Both the position numbers and the translations under genes were made by a program. From Candidatus Eiseniibacteriota bacterium (GTDB taxonomy: Bacteria; Eisenbacteria; RBG-16-71-46; CAIMUX01), in assembly GCA_020633975.1 (NCBI GenBank), contig JACKCR010000004.1:186001-250000 (forward strand): 64,000 nt of DNA, given 5' to 3'. How positions within the stretch are numbered: position 1 is the stretch's first letter; each line of letters opens with the position of its first letter. The notes beneath the pieces were generated by a model that saw only the letters and a list, made by a program, of their open reading frames with translations, had not been told where the DNA came from and ran no database searches. Shown one piece after another: positions 18,705 to 27,825 of this stretch.

Positions 18705-18902
18705 CTAGCCGATCGAGCAGATCATGTCCTCGCCACAGCACATGGGGGACTTGACCTTGCCATGTCCGTCCGGGCAGCTCGAGATATGGACGGTCGAGCC
18801 GTCGTCCTTCTTCAAGGTGCTGTGGACGAGCTCCTTGCCACACTTGCCACAGGTCATGCTTCCGATGCTCATTCCGCACTTCGGGCACTCGTAGATCGGC
18901 AT
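18705..18902 (-). CDS. small zinc-ribbon / desulforedoxin-like protein
   Basis: A 65-residue protein starting at ATG 18902 behind GGGAG. It holds CPKCG and CGKCG knuckles, a further Cys in SSCPDGHG, and MCCGEDM, which resembles the metal-binding CCGxxM motif of desulforedoxin. The cysteine spacing predicts one or two Zn or Fe sites in the cytoplasm. No signal peptide. Divergent from the outer-membrane-like gene at 19149. Specific function unknown. Confidence 0.7.
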   Translation of the reverse strand: MPIYECPKCGMSIGSMTCGKCGKELVHSTLKKDDGSTVHISSCPDGHGKVKSPMCCGEDMICSIG

Positions 18903-19148
18903 TTCCAACTCCCCTCGTTGTCGCTGGTCTGCGGTAGCGGTCTCCACGTCGAGCCCGGCACCGGCGTCTCCGTGCGGTCTCGCGACGGAGAGCAACGCGC
19001 ATCCTACTACGTTTTCGGGGTGCACGGGAACGGTGCTTGGAATCGGGTCGCCAAGCCACGCCACGGCGAGCCGTTGCTCCGCCTGTCGACTTCGAGGTCG
19101 CTGGTGTAGTCTCGTGCGCAGTCTCGAGTACGGCGGAGGAAGCGATCC

Positions 19149-19931
19149 ATGAGCTGGCATGCGTCTTCGGTTCGGAAGAAGAGGGTCACGGCCCTTTGCC
19201 TGACCCTGGCCCTCGTCGCGGTGACGTGGCCGAGCCCCGCGCTCTCCAACCTCGCTCGAAACGCTGCCGGCGCGAAGAACATGGGGGAGTCGGGCACGTA
19301 CGTTCTCGACTCCGCCGTTCAGTTCGAGACCGACGATGAAGGGAAGGCGTGGACGGCGGAGTTGGCGTTCCAACTCCAGATGACGGACCGCACGCAGCTG
19401 CTCATCGAAGCGATGCCATTCCTTCGCGAGGATCCCGACGGTGACGCCTCGTTCCAAGGTCTAGGGGACACGGAAGTCACGGTGTCCTACTTGCTCGTTC
19501 CGGACGACGAGGAGAACCTCGTCCCTTCGTTCGTCCTGGGCGCGAAGGCGAAGCTGCCGACCGCGGCGACCGACCTCGGGACAGGGAAGCTCGACTACTC
19601 AGGGCTCGCCATCCTCGGCAAGGAGTTCGAGGTCCTCGATGTCGAGTTGGAACTCGAGTACGCGACATTCGGATCACCCTCCGGCATGGCACTCGACGAC
19701 CAGTTCCTCTACTCCATCTCCGCCGACTACAGCGTGTCCGATCTCCTCTCCGTCTTCGCCGAACTCGCCGGCAACAGCGCGCCAGCCGCCGGTGAGTCCC
19801 GGAGCGACGTCGGCACCTTCGGTGTCGAGACGGACTTCCTCCAGACCGAGACCGCGACCTCCTACGCCACGTTCGAGTTCGACACCGAACGCACGGCGAC
19901 AGTCCGCGTCGGTCTGGAGCTGGCCTGGTAG
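19149..19931 (+). CDS. predicted outer-membrane beta-barrel protein
   Basis: The ATG at 19149 follows GGAGGAAG. A signal peptide (VTALCLTLALVAVTW, cleavage near PALS) precedes about 230 residues of alternating beta strands (TAELAFQLQMTDRTQLLIEAMPF, and closing ATVRVGLELAW). The terminal aromatic residue and strand pattern are typical of small outer-membrane barrels, similar to the phenol-degradation MetA-like transporter family. This supports a diderm envelope. Cargo is unknown. Confidence 0.65.
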   Translation: MSWHASSVRKKRVTALCLTLALVAVTWPSPALSNLARNAAGAKNMGESGTYVLDSAVQFETDDEGKAWTAELAFQLQMTDRTQLLIEAMPFLREDPDGDASFQGLGDTEVTVSYLLVPDDEENLVPSFVLGAKAKLPTAATDLGTGKLDYSGLAILGKEFEVLDVELELEYATFGSPSGMALDDQFLYSISADYSVSDLLSVFAELAGNSAPAAGESRSDVGTFGVETDFLQTETATSYATFEFDTERTATVRVGLELAW

Positions 19932-20070
19932 CTTTCGGACAAAGGCAGTCGGTGAGCCTGTCGGCCTCCCACCCCCTTCGGGAATCCCTACCCCCTCTCC
20001 TCTTCACCTCGGCGAACCGGATACCTATGCTCTCCCTTCTGCGAGATCCGTAGCCTTAGGAGACAGAGCC

Positions 20071-22746
20071 ATGCCGACCACGAACCAGCCGATTCACGAG
20101 CCCCATAAGATCAAGACAGTCCGCCCGATAGCGTTCCCCAACCTGGAGGAGCGGAAGCGGAATCTGTCCGCGGCTCGATTCAATGTCCACCAGCTGACGC
20201 CGTCCCAGGTGACCTTCGACATGGTCTCGTTGGGGACGAGCGCGATGACCCAGGAACAGCTGGCCGGACAGTTGATCGGTGACGAAGCCTATGCCGGAGC
20301 GCGGAACTTCGAGACCTTGAACGAGGTCATCACGCGGGTCCTGGGGCATACCTACGTCTGTCCGACCCACAACACGCTCGGTGCGGTGAAGCTCCTCCTT
20401 CGGGCGTTCGCCAAGGAGGGCGGATCGTCGCTCCCCTCGAACGCGCGGGGTCGGGTCGACGTGCATGCACCGCGCGGAATCGAGATCAAGGATGCGCGGG
20501 ATCGGAAGGACCCTGTCTTCACCGGCAACTTCGATCTGGATCGGCTTCGCTCCCTGATCGAGGAGTCCCGCCCGCCCTTCATCGGAGGACAGGCGTTCGC
20601 GGACGGACAGCATCCGTTCAGCCTCGCCAACCTTCGCGCCGTGCGGAAGCTTGCGGACTCGTTCGGCCTCCGGATCGTCCTCGACATCTCCCGCGTGATC
20701 GAGAATGCGTGGTACATCCAGAAGCACGAGACGGGACTTTCCGACCGCAGCATCGCCGACCTCGTGCTCGCGATCTCGAAGACCGCCCACGTCATCCTCA
20801 TGGACGGCGCTCAGGATCCCCGCTCCAACACCGGTGGCTTCCTCGCCACGGACAACCCCGCGGATCACGAGCACTTCATGAACGACGTCGTCGTGTTCGA
20901 AGGACTCCATACGTACGGCGGAATGGCCGGACGCACGATGGAAGTTCTCGCACGCGGTCTCTCCGAGATGTGTGACGAAGTCGAAGTACAGTGGGTGATG
21001 TACCAGACCGAGCGGTTCTGCGCTCGTCTCGCCGACGGTGGGGTGCCGGTGGAACGCGGGTGCGACGGTGCCTACATCCAGGCCGACGAGTTCCTCGCCC
21101 AGAAGGCCGAGCACTCGGCCCATGCTGTGGCGGCCGCGCTCTACGAGACGTCCGGAGTTCGGGCGATGGCGCAGGGTCTGGTCGGACGGGATGCCTACCT
21201 TCCGGTCCAGATCCCGCGCCTCGCCATGACGAACACGCAGCTGGACCAGGTGGCGGACGCGATCATCGCGCTCCATGGGCAGAGGGACCGGATCCCCAGC
21301 CTCGACACGGAGACGAAGGGTGAGTGGCACGACCAGCTCCGCTTCCGTTCCGTCTTCGCGGACCTCGATTCGTTCGAGTTCGACTGCGATCCCTACATCA
21401 TCCATACGCTCGAGCCGATCGCCCGCACCACGCGGGAGCAGCGTCTCCGTGCCATCCGGGAGGCTGGATACAACACCTTCCTTCTTCGTTCCGCTGACGT
21501 CACGATCGACCTCCTCACGGACTCCGGCACGACGGCGATGTCGACCAAGCAGTGGGCGGCCTACGACGCCGCGATTCCGACGCCCGGGACGAGCGATGCG
21601 TACCTCGACTTCGTCTCCGTGGTGAAAGAGACCTACGGCTACGACCACATCCTTCCAACCCACCAGGGCCGTGCCGCAGAGCAGATCCTCTCCGAAGTCA
21701 TGATCCGTCCCGGGCAGCTCGTTCCGGGCAACATGTACTTCACGACGACGAAGCTCCACCAGGAGCTCGCGGGCGGCGTGTTCGCCGACGTCATCGTGGA
21801 CGAAGCGCACCAGCCCAGTTCCGACTTCCGTTGGAAAGGGAACATCGACCTCGGGAAGCTCGAAGCGCTCGTGAAGGAGAAGGGCGCCGACGGGATCGCT
21901 TACATCTCGTTCGAGCTCTCGGTGAACATGGCCGGTGGCCAGCCGGTCTCGATGGACAACCTGCGCGAGGTCTATGCGTATTGCAGCAAGCACAACATCC
22001 CGGTCATGTTCGACGCGACTCGTGCGGTCGAGAATGCGTACATGATCCAGAAGCACGACCCGCGCTTCCACGACGCACCGGTCCGCGACATCCTCCGCGA
22101 GATGATGCTCTACGGCGACGGCTGTACCGTCTCCGGAAAGAAGGACTACCTCATCAACATCGGTGGGCTCCTCGCGTTCAAGGACAACGCGGAGTGGGCC
22201 AAGGCGTCCGAGGCCAAGATCCGCGTCTACGAAGGTGGTGTTCGCGACGGCGGTCTTCCTTCCGCCGACCTCGCCGCGATGGCGCAAGGCATGCGGGAGA
22301 TGGTCGACGACCACTACATCCGTTCGCGCGTCGAGCAGGCTGTTCGTCTGGCTTCGTGGCTCGAAGCAGCCGGGGTGCCGATCGTGCGTCCGACCGGAAG
22401 CCACGCCGTCTTCCTCGATGCGCGCGAGTTCCTGTCGCACCTGGACCAGGACGAGTACCCGGCCCAGCGACTCGCCGCCGAGATCTACGTCGAGACCGGA
22501 GTGAGGGCGATGGAGCGCGGGAACGTGTCGAAGGGGCGGAAGCCGGACGGACACAACTACCGTCCGCAGCTCGAGCTCGTCCGTCTCACCTTGCCGAGGC
22601 GCGTCTACAGTGACGACCACCTCCGGGCAGTGGCTGACGGCATCGTCAGGCTCTACGAGCGGCGCGAGTCCATCACCGGACTTCGCTTCACGTACGAGCC
22701 CGCCGAGCTCCGGTTCTTCCAGGGACGGTTCGAGCCGATCAGCTGA
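20071..22746 (+). CDS. tnaA: tandem tryptophanase fusion: pseudo-enzyme half plus active tyrosine phenol-lyase/tryptophanase half
   Basis: The ATG at 20071 follows TAGGAGA. The 891-residue product is two tryptophanase-fold copies, each near the normal family length. The C-terminal copy keeps the PLP site: THQGR (Gln532, Gly533, Arg534) for phosphate binding, a DATRAVENAY helix with the cofactor-contacting Asp, and SGKKD with Lys690-Lys691, the second matching the Schiff-base lysine. The N-terminal copy aligns without gaps at this site (SDRSIADL against HDAPVRDI, ending IGGLLA against TGGFLA), but reads MDGAQD, so both lysines are Ala247-Gln248, and THNTL replaces THQGR. It should not bind PLP normally. 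The active half probably cleaves tryptophan or tyrosine to ammonia, pyruvate and indole or phenol. No tnaC leader or permease lies nearby. Confidence 0.92.
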   Translation: MPTTNQPIHEPHKIKTVRPIAFPNLEERKRNLSAARFNVHQLTPSQVTFDMVSLGTSAMTQEQLAGQLIGDEAYAGARNFETLNEVITRVLGHTYVCPTHNTLGAVKLLLRAFAKEGGSSLPSNARGRVDVHAPRGIEIKDARDRKDPVFTGNFDLDRLRSLIEESRPPFIGGQAFADGQHPFSLANLRAVRKLADSFGLRIVLDISRVIENAWYIQKHETGLSDRSIADLVLAISKTAHVILMDGAQDPRSNTGGFLATDNPADHEHFMNDVVVFEGLHTYGGMAGRTMEVLARGLSEMCDEVEVQWVMYQTERFCARLADGGVPVERGCDGAYIQADEFLAQKAEHSAHAVAAALYETSGVRAMAQGLVGRDAYLPVQIPRLAMTNTQLDQVADAIIALHGQRDRIPSLDTETKGEWHDQLRFRSVFADLDSFEFDCDPYIIHTLEPIARTTREQRLRAIREAGYNTFLLRSADVTIDLLTDSGTTAMSTKQWAAYDAAIPTPGTSDAYLDFVSVVKETYGYDHILPTHQGRAAEQILSEVMIRPGQLVPGNMYFTTTKLHQELAGGVFADVIVDEAHQPSSDFRWKGNIDLGKLEALVKEKGADGIAYISFELSVNMAGGQPVSMDNLREVYAYCSKHNIPVMFDATRAVENAYMIQKHDPRFHDAPVRDILREMMLYGDGCTVSGKKDYLINIGGLLAFKDNAEWAKASEAKIRVYEGGVRDGGLPSADLAAMAQGMREMVDDHYIRSRVEQAVRLASWLEAAGVPIVRPTGSHAVFLDAREFLSHLDQDEYPAQRLAAEIYVETGVRAMERGNVSKGRKPDGHNYRPQLELVRLTLPRRVYSDDHLRAVADGIVRLYERRESITGLRFTYEPAELRFFQGRFEPIS

Positions 22747-22797
22747 GCAGGGTTCAGTCGTTCCGGAACGGTCTTCGCCGCTAGCTGTGGTAGAGCT

Positions 22798-23733
22798 TCA
22801 TCGCAAGAGCAGCGTCACGTAGCTGACGTAGGTCAAGAGGAGCACACCGCCCTCCCACCGTTCGAGCCGGAATCCGGTTCGCATGAGTGGGAGGATGGCG
22901 ACAGACGTGAGAATGAGTGCGCCGAGGTCGAGCCTGGTGAGGCCTCCCGCGGGTATGGGATGGAGAAGCGCTGTCGGCCCCAGAATCCCGAGGATGTTGA
23001 ATAGGTTCGAACCGACGACGTTTCCTACTGCGATGTCCGACTCCTTCCGGAACGCCGCCACGACTGACGTGGCGAGTTCGGGCAGGCTCGTACCCACGGC
23101 GACGATCGTCAACCCGATCACGGTCTGGCTGAGGCCGAGTGATTGGGCAATGTCCACCGCTCCGTCGACGAGCGCACGAGCGCCGAAGACGAGGAGTGCG
23201 AGTCCGACCGCGATCCAGATCGCGTCGAACAGGAAGGCACGCGGTCCCCGTGGCAATGCCCCTTCGAACTGCTCCTGGACCGAGCGTGCCTCCTTCCGTG
23301 AGCCGACGATGGTGAACCCGGTGTAGGCGACGATCCCGGCCGTGAGGAGCACCCCCTCTAGTCGTCCGATCCGGTCGTCGAGGAGACAAACGCAGAGCGC
23401 TCCGGTGGCGACGAGCAGGAGCGGCAGGTCGATCCGCAGGATCTTTGCGTCGATCCGCATCGGTTGGATCAGAGCAGAGAGTCCGAGGATGAGGGCGACA
23501 TTGCCGATGTTCGATCCGACGACGTTGCCGATCGCGATAGCGCCATTGCCGGCGAAGGCTGCCTGGAGGCTCACGATCAACTCTGGAGCGCTCGTCCCAA
23601 AGGCGACGATCGTGAGCCCGATCACGAGCGGACTCATCCCAAGGCGGCGCGCGAGGGCGGCGCTGCCCCGAACCAGCGCTTCGGCTCCGAGTGTGAGTCC
23701 AATGAGACCTAGGGCGATGAGGAACCAGGGCAT
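22798..23733 (-). CDS. CaCA-family Na+/Ca2+ (YrbG-like) exchanger
   Basis: About 311 residues with ten predicted membrane segments. The two inverted alpha repeats are obvious: GTSAPELIVSLQAAF with GNVVGSNIGN (about residues 46-80), and GTSLPELATSVVAAF with GNVVGSNLFN (about 200-235); their acidic residues bind the cation. ATG 23733 is preferred over GTG 23751 because AAGGGGAG lies 7 bases upstream of it. It exchanges sodium (or protons) for calcium across the inner membrane. The neighbouring channel-like protein and nhaR also concern ion balance. Confidence 0.93.
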   Translation of the reverse strand: MPWFLIALGLIGLTLGAEALVRGSAALARRLGMSPLVIGLTIVAFGTSAPELIVSLQAAFAGNGAIAIGNVVGSNIGNVALILGLSALIQPMRIDAKILRIDLPLLLVATGALCVCLLDDRIGRLEGVLLTAGIVAYTGFTIVGSRKEARSVQEQFEGALPRGPRAFLFDAIWIAVGLALLVFGARALVDGAVDIAQSLGLSQTVIGLTIVAVGTSLPELATSVVAAFRKESDIAVGNVVGSNLFNILGILGPTALLHPIPAGGLTRLDLGALILTSVAILPLMRTGFRLERWEGGVLLLTYVSYVTLLLR

Positions 23734-24073
23734 CGGCAGCTCCCCTTCCACGAGGTTGCGACATCATCTGAACACGACACGACTGACAGGTGTCAATGGG
23801 GGACGGGTTGGTTCCGTCGCTCGCTTCCGGTCTGGGCTCGCGACCGCGTCCATGGGCAGCGACAAGCTGACGATCGTTCTGGACTGTCGCGCCCAGGCGT
23901 GTTGTTCTGGTGGGTGCGCGGTTTGGTCGTGATCGAGTCCTAGCTGGCCGCCGTCTCCTACATCTTGCCTCCCTCACCGGCTGCTGGAACGAAGGTGCCG
24001 TCGCGAAAGCGACCGGTTCCGTCGCGAGCTTCCGCCTGACGAGATCGTCCTGGCGAAACCAAGGGAGGCCCTC
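23734..24073. other. divergent intergenic region, no gene seen
   Basis: A promoter region between the exchanger and the channel-like gene. A short palindrome TGACA-GG-TGTCA lies at 23784-23795. The GGGAGG Shine-Dalgarno for the right gene is near 24063. No coding pattern was found. Confidence 0.5.
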
Positions 24074-25576
24074 ATGGAACGCTTCTTCGACCGATTCGGC
24101 GACACACTGGCCGGGCACGTGCCCTCCGTGCTCGGTGGACTGCTCGTGCTCCTCGTGGGGTGGATCCTCGCCCGTCTGGTCGCGGGCGGAGTCCGAAGGG
24201 GATTGCAGAAGACCAACTGGGACGATCGACTCGGAAAGTGGATGTCCCCGTCGACGGAACAGCGGGTCGATTGGGCGGGGGGCGTCTCCCAGGTGGTGTT
24301 CTACCTCCTCATGATCCTCGTCCTCGTGGGCAGCCTCGAGATCATGGGGCTGACGCTCGTGACGGAGCCGATGAACCGGATCCTGGATCGGGTGGTGCTC
24401 TTCGGAACGAACCTCATCGCGGCGGCCGCTCTCTGTCTCCTCGCCTGGGTCGTAGCGGTTGCGCTCCGGACTTTGATCCGGACCGTACTTGAACGCACCA
24501 GATTCGATGAGCGGTTGGGACAACGGGTGGATGAGGATCGTGTACCTGTTTCTCGGTCGATTTCCGAGGCTGCGTACTGGCTCACCTTCCTGTTCTTTGC
24601 GCCGACCGTGCTCGAGGCCTTGGGCCTGCATGGTCTGCTCGTACCCGTCCAGGACCTCACGAACAAGGTTCTGTCGTACCTGCCGCAGGTGGCAGGGGCG
24701 ATCCTCGTCTTCCTGATCGGCTGGTTCGTCGCGCGGGTCATCCAGCGCGTGGTGACGAGCGTGCTCTCGGCGTCCGGGCTCGATCGGGTCGGAGAGAAGA
24801 TTGGACTGGGAACCGCCCTGGGGAACCGCACTCTCTCAGGAGTCGTCGGGGCGGTGGTCTACGCGCTCATTCTCATTCCCGTCCTGATCGCGGCCCTGGA
24901 CGCTCTCGCACTGGACGCGGTCACGGAGCCGGCGTCCGCGATGCTCGGTCGGCTCCTCGACGCCATTCCGATGATCTTCGCGGCGGCCGTACTGCTCATC
25001 GTCTCGTACTTCATCGCTCGGCTCGTCGGCAGCCTCGTCTCGAATCTACTCGTCGGGATCGGATTCGACACCGTTCTCTCGAAGCTCGGCCTCGGGACGC
25101 GGACGCACACTCCCGGTAGGCGGACGCCATCCGAGATCGTCGGGTTCGTCGTAGTGGTCGCAGTGCTTCTCTTCGCATCCGCGGAAGCCGCCGCAATGCT
25201 CGAGTTCGACACGCTATCGATGTTGATCTCGGAGCTGACGATGTTCGGCGGACAGGTCGTCTTCGGTATCGTGATCTTCAGCCTCGGGTTGCTTCTGGCG
25301 AATCTGGTGGCATCGACGGTGCGGTCCAGCGGGGTCAGGCAGGCGAATCTTCTCGCCATTCTCTCCCGTGTTGCCATCCTCGCCGTCATCGGTGCGATGG
25401 CGATCCGTCACATCGTGCCAGAGAGCGAGATCGTCGACCTGGCGTTCTCCCTGACGCTCGGTGCGTTCGCCGTGGCTGCGGCGATTGCGTTTGGTTGGGG
25501 TGGTCGAGATGTGGCAAGGCAACTCGTCACGGAATGGACCGCGAAGCTCCGGGAACCGGACGTCACGGAGCGCTGA
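24074..25576 (+). CDS. multi-pass membrane protein with conserved TM-helix repeats (CmpX/mechanosensitive-channel-like)
   Basis: A 500-residue protein, start supported by GGGAGG. Several copies of a membrane hairpin of the type GGLLVLLVGWILARLV, GAILVFLIGWFVARVI and AAVLLIVSYFIARLV occur, the pattern of the conserved TM-helix family found in CmpX-like proteins and beside small mechanosensitive channels. The beta domain of classical MscS was not recognised. It is probably a tension- or ion-responsive inner membrane protein. The 3' end overlaps the convergent nhaR gene by 14 bp. Confidence 0.75.
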   Translation: MERFFDRFGDTLAGHVPSVLGGLLVLLVGWILARLVAGGVRRGLQKTNWDDRLGKWMSPSTEQRVDWAGGVSQVVFYLLMILVLVGSLEIMGLTLVTEPMNRILDRVVLFGTNLIAAAALCLLAWVVAVALRTLIRTVLERTRFDERLGQRVDEDRVPVSRSISEAAYWLTFLFFAPTVLEALGLHGLLVPVQDLTNKVLSYLPQVAGAILVFLIGWFVARVIQRVVTSVLSASGLDRVGEKIGLGTALGNRTLSGVVGAVVYALILIPVLIAALDALALDAVTEPASAMLGRLLDAIPMIFAAAVLLIVSYFIARLVGSLVSNLLVGIGFDTVLSKLGLGTRTHTPGRRTPSEIVGFVVVVAVLLFASAEAAAMLEFDTLSMLISELTMFGGQVVFGIVIFSLGLLLANLVASTVRSSGVRQANLLAILSRVAILAVIGAMAIRHIVPESEIVDLAFSLTLGAFAVAAAIAFGWGGRDVARQLVTEWTAKLREPDVTER

Positions 25577-26474
25577 CGCCGAAGATGTCGCGCCGGGCAG
25601 ATTCGGCGATCGCGACCACGGCGGGGTGCTTCACGCGGCGTTCGATCGAGATCGCGTAGAACCGTTCGCGCACTTCCTCCGATCTTCCGACGACGTGGAC
25701 TCCGTACTGCTGCTTGACCGTGGCCTCGATCGCGGAGGGGGCGAGGAAGACTCCCTGCCCCTTTTGCCCGAACACCTTGAGTAGCGCGCTGTCCTCGAAC
25801 TCGCCCACGATGTCCGGCCGGATGCCGATCCGCTCGAACCACGCATCGACCGAGCGACGGAGCATGGTGTTCGCGGTCGGAAGGAGTAGGGGCGCATCGG
25901 TGAGCGATTGGGGAAATCCGGCCCGGTACCGCTTGGCAAGCTTCGGAGCGGCCAGGAACGTCGCTCCGCACTCGCCCAAGAGATGGCTGAACGCGCGAAC
26001 GTTCACGTCGGAGGGGATCGGTCCGTCCGAGAGGACGACGTCGAGCTCGTGGATGGCGAGCTGGCCGAGGAGCTGATGCGCTTTTCCCTCGAAGCAGGCG
26101 ATCCGGATCGGCTCATCCAGCTTCGTGATCGGCTCGAGCAGTTTCTGGACGATCAGCTTCGGCATGACGTCGACGACGCCCACCCGGAGTCCGAGCGGTT
26201 GGCCGGGCGCACGTCCGGCCAGAGCGTCGGTCAGCTCGCGGCCGAGATGGAAGATCTCATCCGCATAGCGGAAGACGAGCTGCCCGAGCTCGGTCAGCAC
26301 GAGACCGCGACCGGACCTCTCGAGCAGACGTCCTCCGATCGATTCCTCGAGCGTCTTGATCTGTCCAGAGACGGTCGGTTGGGAGAGATTGAGCCGCTCG
26401 GCGGCTCTCGCGACTGTCCCCTCCCGGGCGACCATCCAGAAGTAGAGAAGATGGTGGTAGTTGATCCATTCCAT
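25563..26474 (-). CDS. nhaR: LysR-family sodium-responsive activator NhaR
   Basis: Begins MEWINYHHLLYFWMVAREGT, the characteristic NhaR N-terminus, with a LysR helix-turn-helix (AAERLNLSQPTVSGQIKTLE) and a full substrate-binding domain to residue 303. The ATG at 26474 matches the family start; the frame is open further upstream but without homology. NhaR in enterobacteria activates a Na+/H+ antiporter in response to sodium. No antiporter is adjacent, but a Na+/Ca2+ exchanger and a channel-like gene lie immediately downstream, so those or distant genes may be targets. Confidence 0.9.
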   Translation of the reverse strand: MEWINYHHLLYFWMVAREGTVARAAERLNLSQPTVSGQIKTLEESIGGRLLERSGRGLVLTELGQLVFRYADEIFHLGRELTDALAGRAPGQPLGLRVGVVDVMPKLIVQKLLEPITKLDEPIRIACFEGKAHQLLGQLAIHELDVVLSDGPIPSDVNVRAFSHLLGECGATFLAAPKLAKRYRAGFPQSLTDAPLLLPTANTMLRRSVDAWFERIGIRPDIVGEFEDSALLKVFGQKGQGVFLAPSAIEATVKQQYGVHVVGRSEEVRERFYAISIERRVKHPAVVAIAESARRDIFGVSAP

Positions 26475-26708
26475 GGAACCCAATACTACGAGAATTCCGA
26501 TGGGTTCGTGCGAAACATCCAATTTGTCGAATATCGATCTGGTGCCGATACTGCCCTTGTCGATCGAAGCACGAATCGAGTGCATACGGACACACGACCC
26601 GGTCCCCCTTGTCTGGGACCTCCCCCCTCTGGACGCGAGCGGGCGCAGCCAAGCCCGCTCGCGAGGGGGCCGGGTTCAGAGCACGAAACCCACCGTAGGA
26701 GGTACGTC

Positions 26709-27122
26709 ATGAAGATCGAGATGCAGAGCCGCGGGATCGAGCTGACCGAACACCTCAAGGCCTATGTGGATCGGCGGGTCCGGTTCGCGCTATCGAGGCA
26801 CAGCCAGCATGTACGGCGGATCCAGGTCCGTCTCGCCGACCTCAACGGCCCTCGCGGTGGGCTCGACAGCCGCTGTCAGCTCGAGGTGTTCGTCCATCAG
26901 GGCGATCCGATCATCGTCGAAGTGCAGGACATGGACGCCAAGCTGGCCGTCGGACGCGCCGCACGGACGGCGAGTCGTCGACTTCGGGAGCGTTTGGGTA
27001 GGCGTCTCTCGGCCCGGCGACCTTCTCGGGTGCTAGAACGGGTCGACTCCGACGGCGCTGCAGCAGTCGAAGAGGACTTTGATGTCGCCGAAGGAACGCT
27101 CGCGGACCGCGTCTGGGCGTGA
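26709..27122 (+). CDS. ribosome hibernation promoting factor / RaiA-like protein
   Basis: A 137-residue protein behind GTAGGAGG. Residues 1-95 match the short HPF/RaiA fold (MKIEMQSRGIELTEHLKAYV, then VHQGDPIIVEVQDMDAKLAV), which binds the 30S decoding centre and silences ribosomes in stationary phase. The remainder is a basic then acidic tail, not the dimerisation domain of long HPF. Its last 90 bp overlap the convergent lipoprotein gene on the other strand. Divergent from nhaR. Confidence 0.88.
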   Translation: MKIEMQSRGIELTEHLKAYVDRRVRFALSRHSQHVRRIQVRLADLNGPRGGLDSRCQLEVFVHQGDPIIVEVQDMDAKLAVGRAARTASRRLRERLGRRLSARRPSRVLERVDSDGAAAVEEDFDVAEGTLADRVWA

Positions 27123-27731
27123 GCCGACCCGAAAGTCGTGCCACTCCATGATCCGCCAGACCGGATGACCTTCGATGAGTTCCTCTGGGTCCGGGGCGAG
27201 GTAGAGCGTTGCTCGATCGCCCTGGACCAAGTAGACGAGCGGATCCATGGGCTCCTGGGGATTCCTCGTCTCGACCTCCAAGTGAACCTCCGTCATCTCT
27301 ATCTTCCGCCAACTCTCGTCCGCTCGTTCCGGGTCTCCCGGTCCCAACAGCTCGGCAGTTCCCCTGTCGAACTCAAAGCGGATCTCTTCCACGTCCGGTG
27401 AGTCGAGACACCCCTCGGCCCAGCCTATCTCTCCCACGTAGCCGCAGGACTCCGGGTAGTTGGGATTCGTGACTACGTCGATCGAGTCGAAGACGAAGAG
27501 ATAGTCATCTTCATCGAACAGCTTGGCGTACTCGACGACATTGCGGAGTCGGATCGCCGTCGACAAGTTTTCGACGACGTTCTCCGGGGAATCGGGGAGC
27601 GCAAAGTCGGGCAGGTTGCCCGAGTCGTCGATCCGCGTCGGTCTGTCGTCGGAGCAGGCGAAGAGGAGGAGAGAAGCGGCGACAGCCGCGAGCGAAACTC
27701 CGGCTGCAACGGCGGCGATGGGTTGCGTCAT
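27033..27731 (-). CDS. NTF2-like lipoprotein of the PENVV family, tail extended past the WG-K motif
   Basis: A 232-residue protein, start ATG 27731 behind AGGGGGA. The signal peptide ends in lipobox LFAC. The body (SPENVVENLSTAIRLRNVVEYAKLFDEDDYLFVFD and WRIMEWHDFRV) is homologous to the genes at 27826 and 28822 and looks like an NTF2/SnoaL-type alpha-beta cone. The shared tail appears as SFGDIKVLF, but instead of stopping it continues for about 12 residues into sequence antisense to the hpf 3' end. A lost stop codon is the simplest explanation. First gene of a same-strand paralog cluster. Function unknown. Confidence 0.8.
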   Translation of the reverse strand: MTQPIAAVAAGVSLAAVAASLLLFACSDDRPTRIDDSGNLPDFALPDSPENVVENLSTAIRLRNVVEYAKLFDEDDYLFVFDSIDVVTNPNYPESCGYVGEIGWAEGCLDSPDVEEIRFEFDRGTAELLGPGDPERADESWRKIEMTEVHLEVETRNPQEPMDPLVYLVQGDRATLYLAPDPEELIEGHPVWRIMEWHDFRVGSRPDAVRERSFGDIKVLFDCCSAVGVDPF

Positions 27732-27825
27732 CGGTTAAATCCCCCTTCGCACTAGACACGTTTGACCTGACGGACCCTCGACGAACTTTCGGATGAGGGG
27801 CGCCTGGGCACGTGATACCCCACCG

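Noticed and set aside
23784-23795. Palindrome TGACA-GG-TGTCA as operator
   Set aside because: Only 5-bp arms; too likely by chance to report as a site, though it lies in a promoter region.
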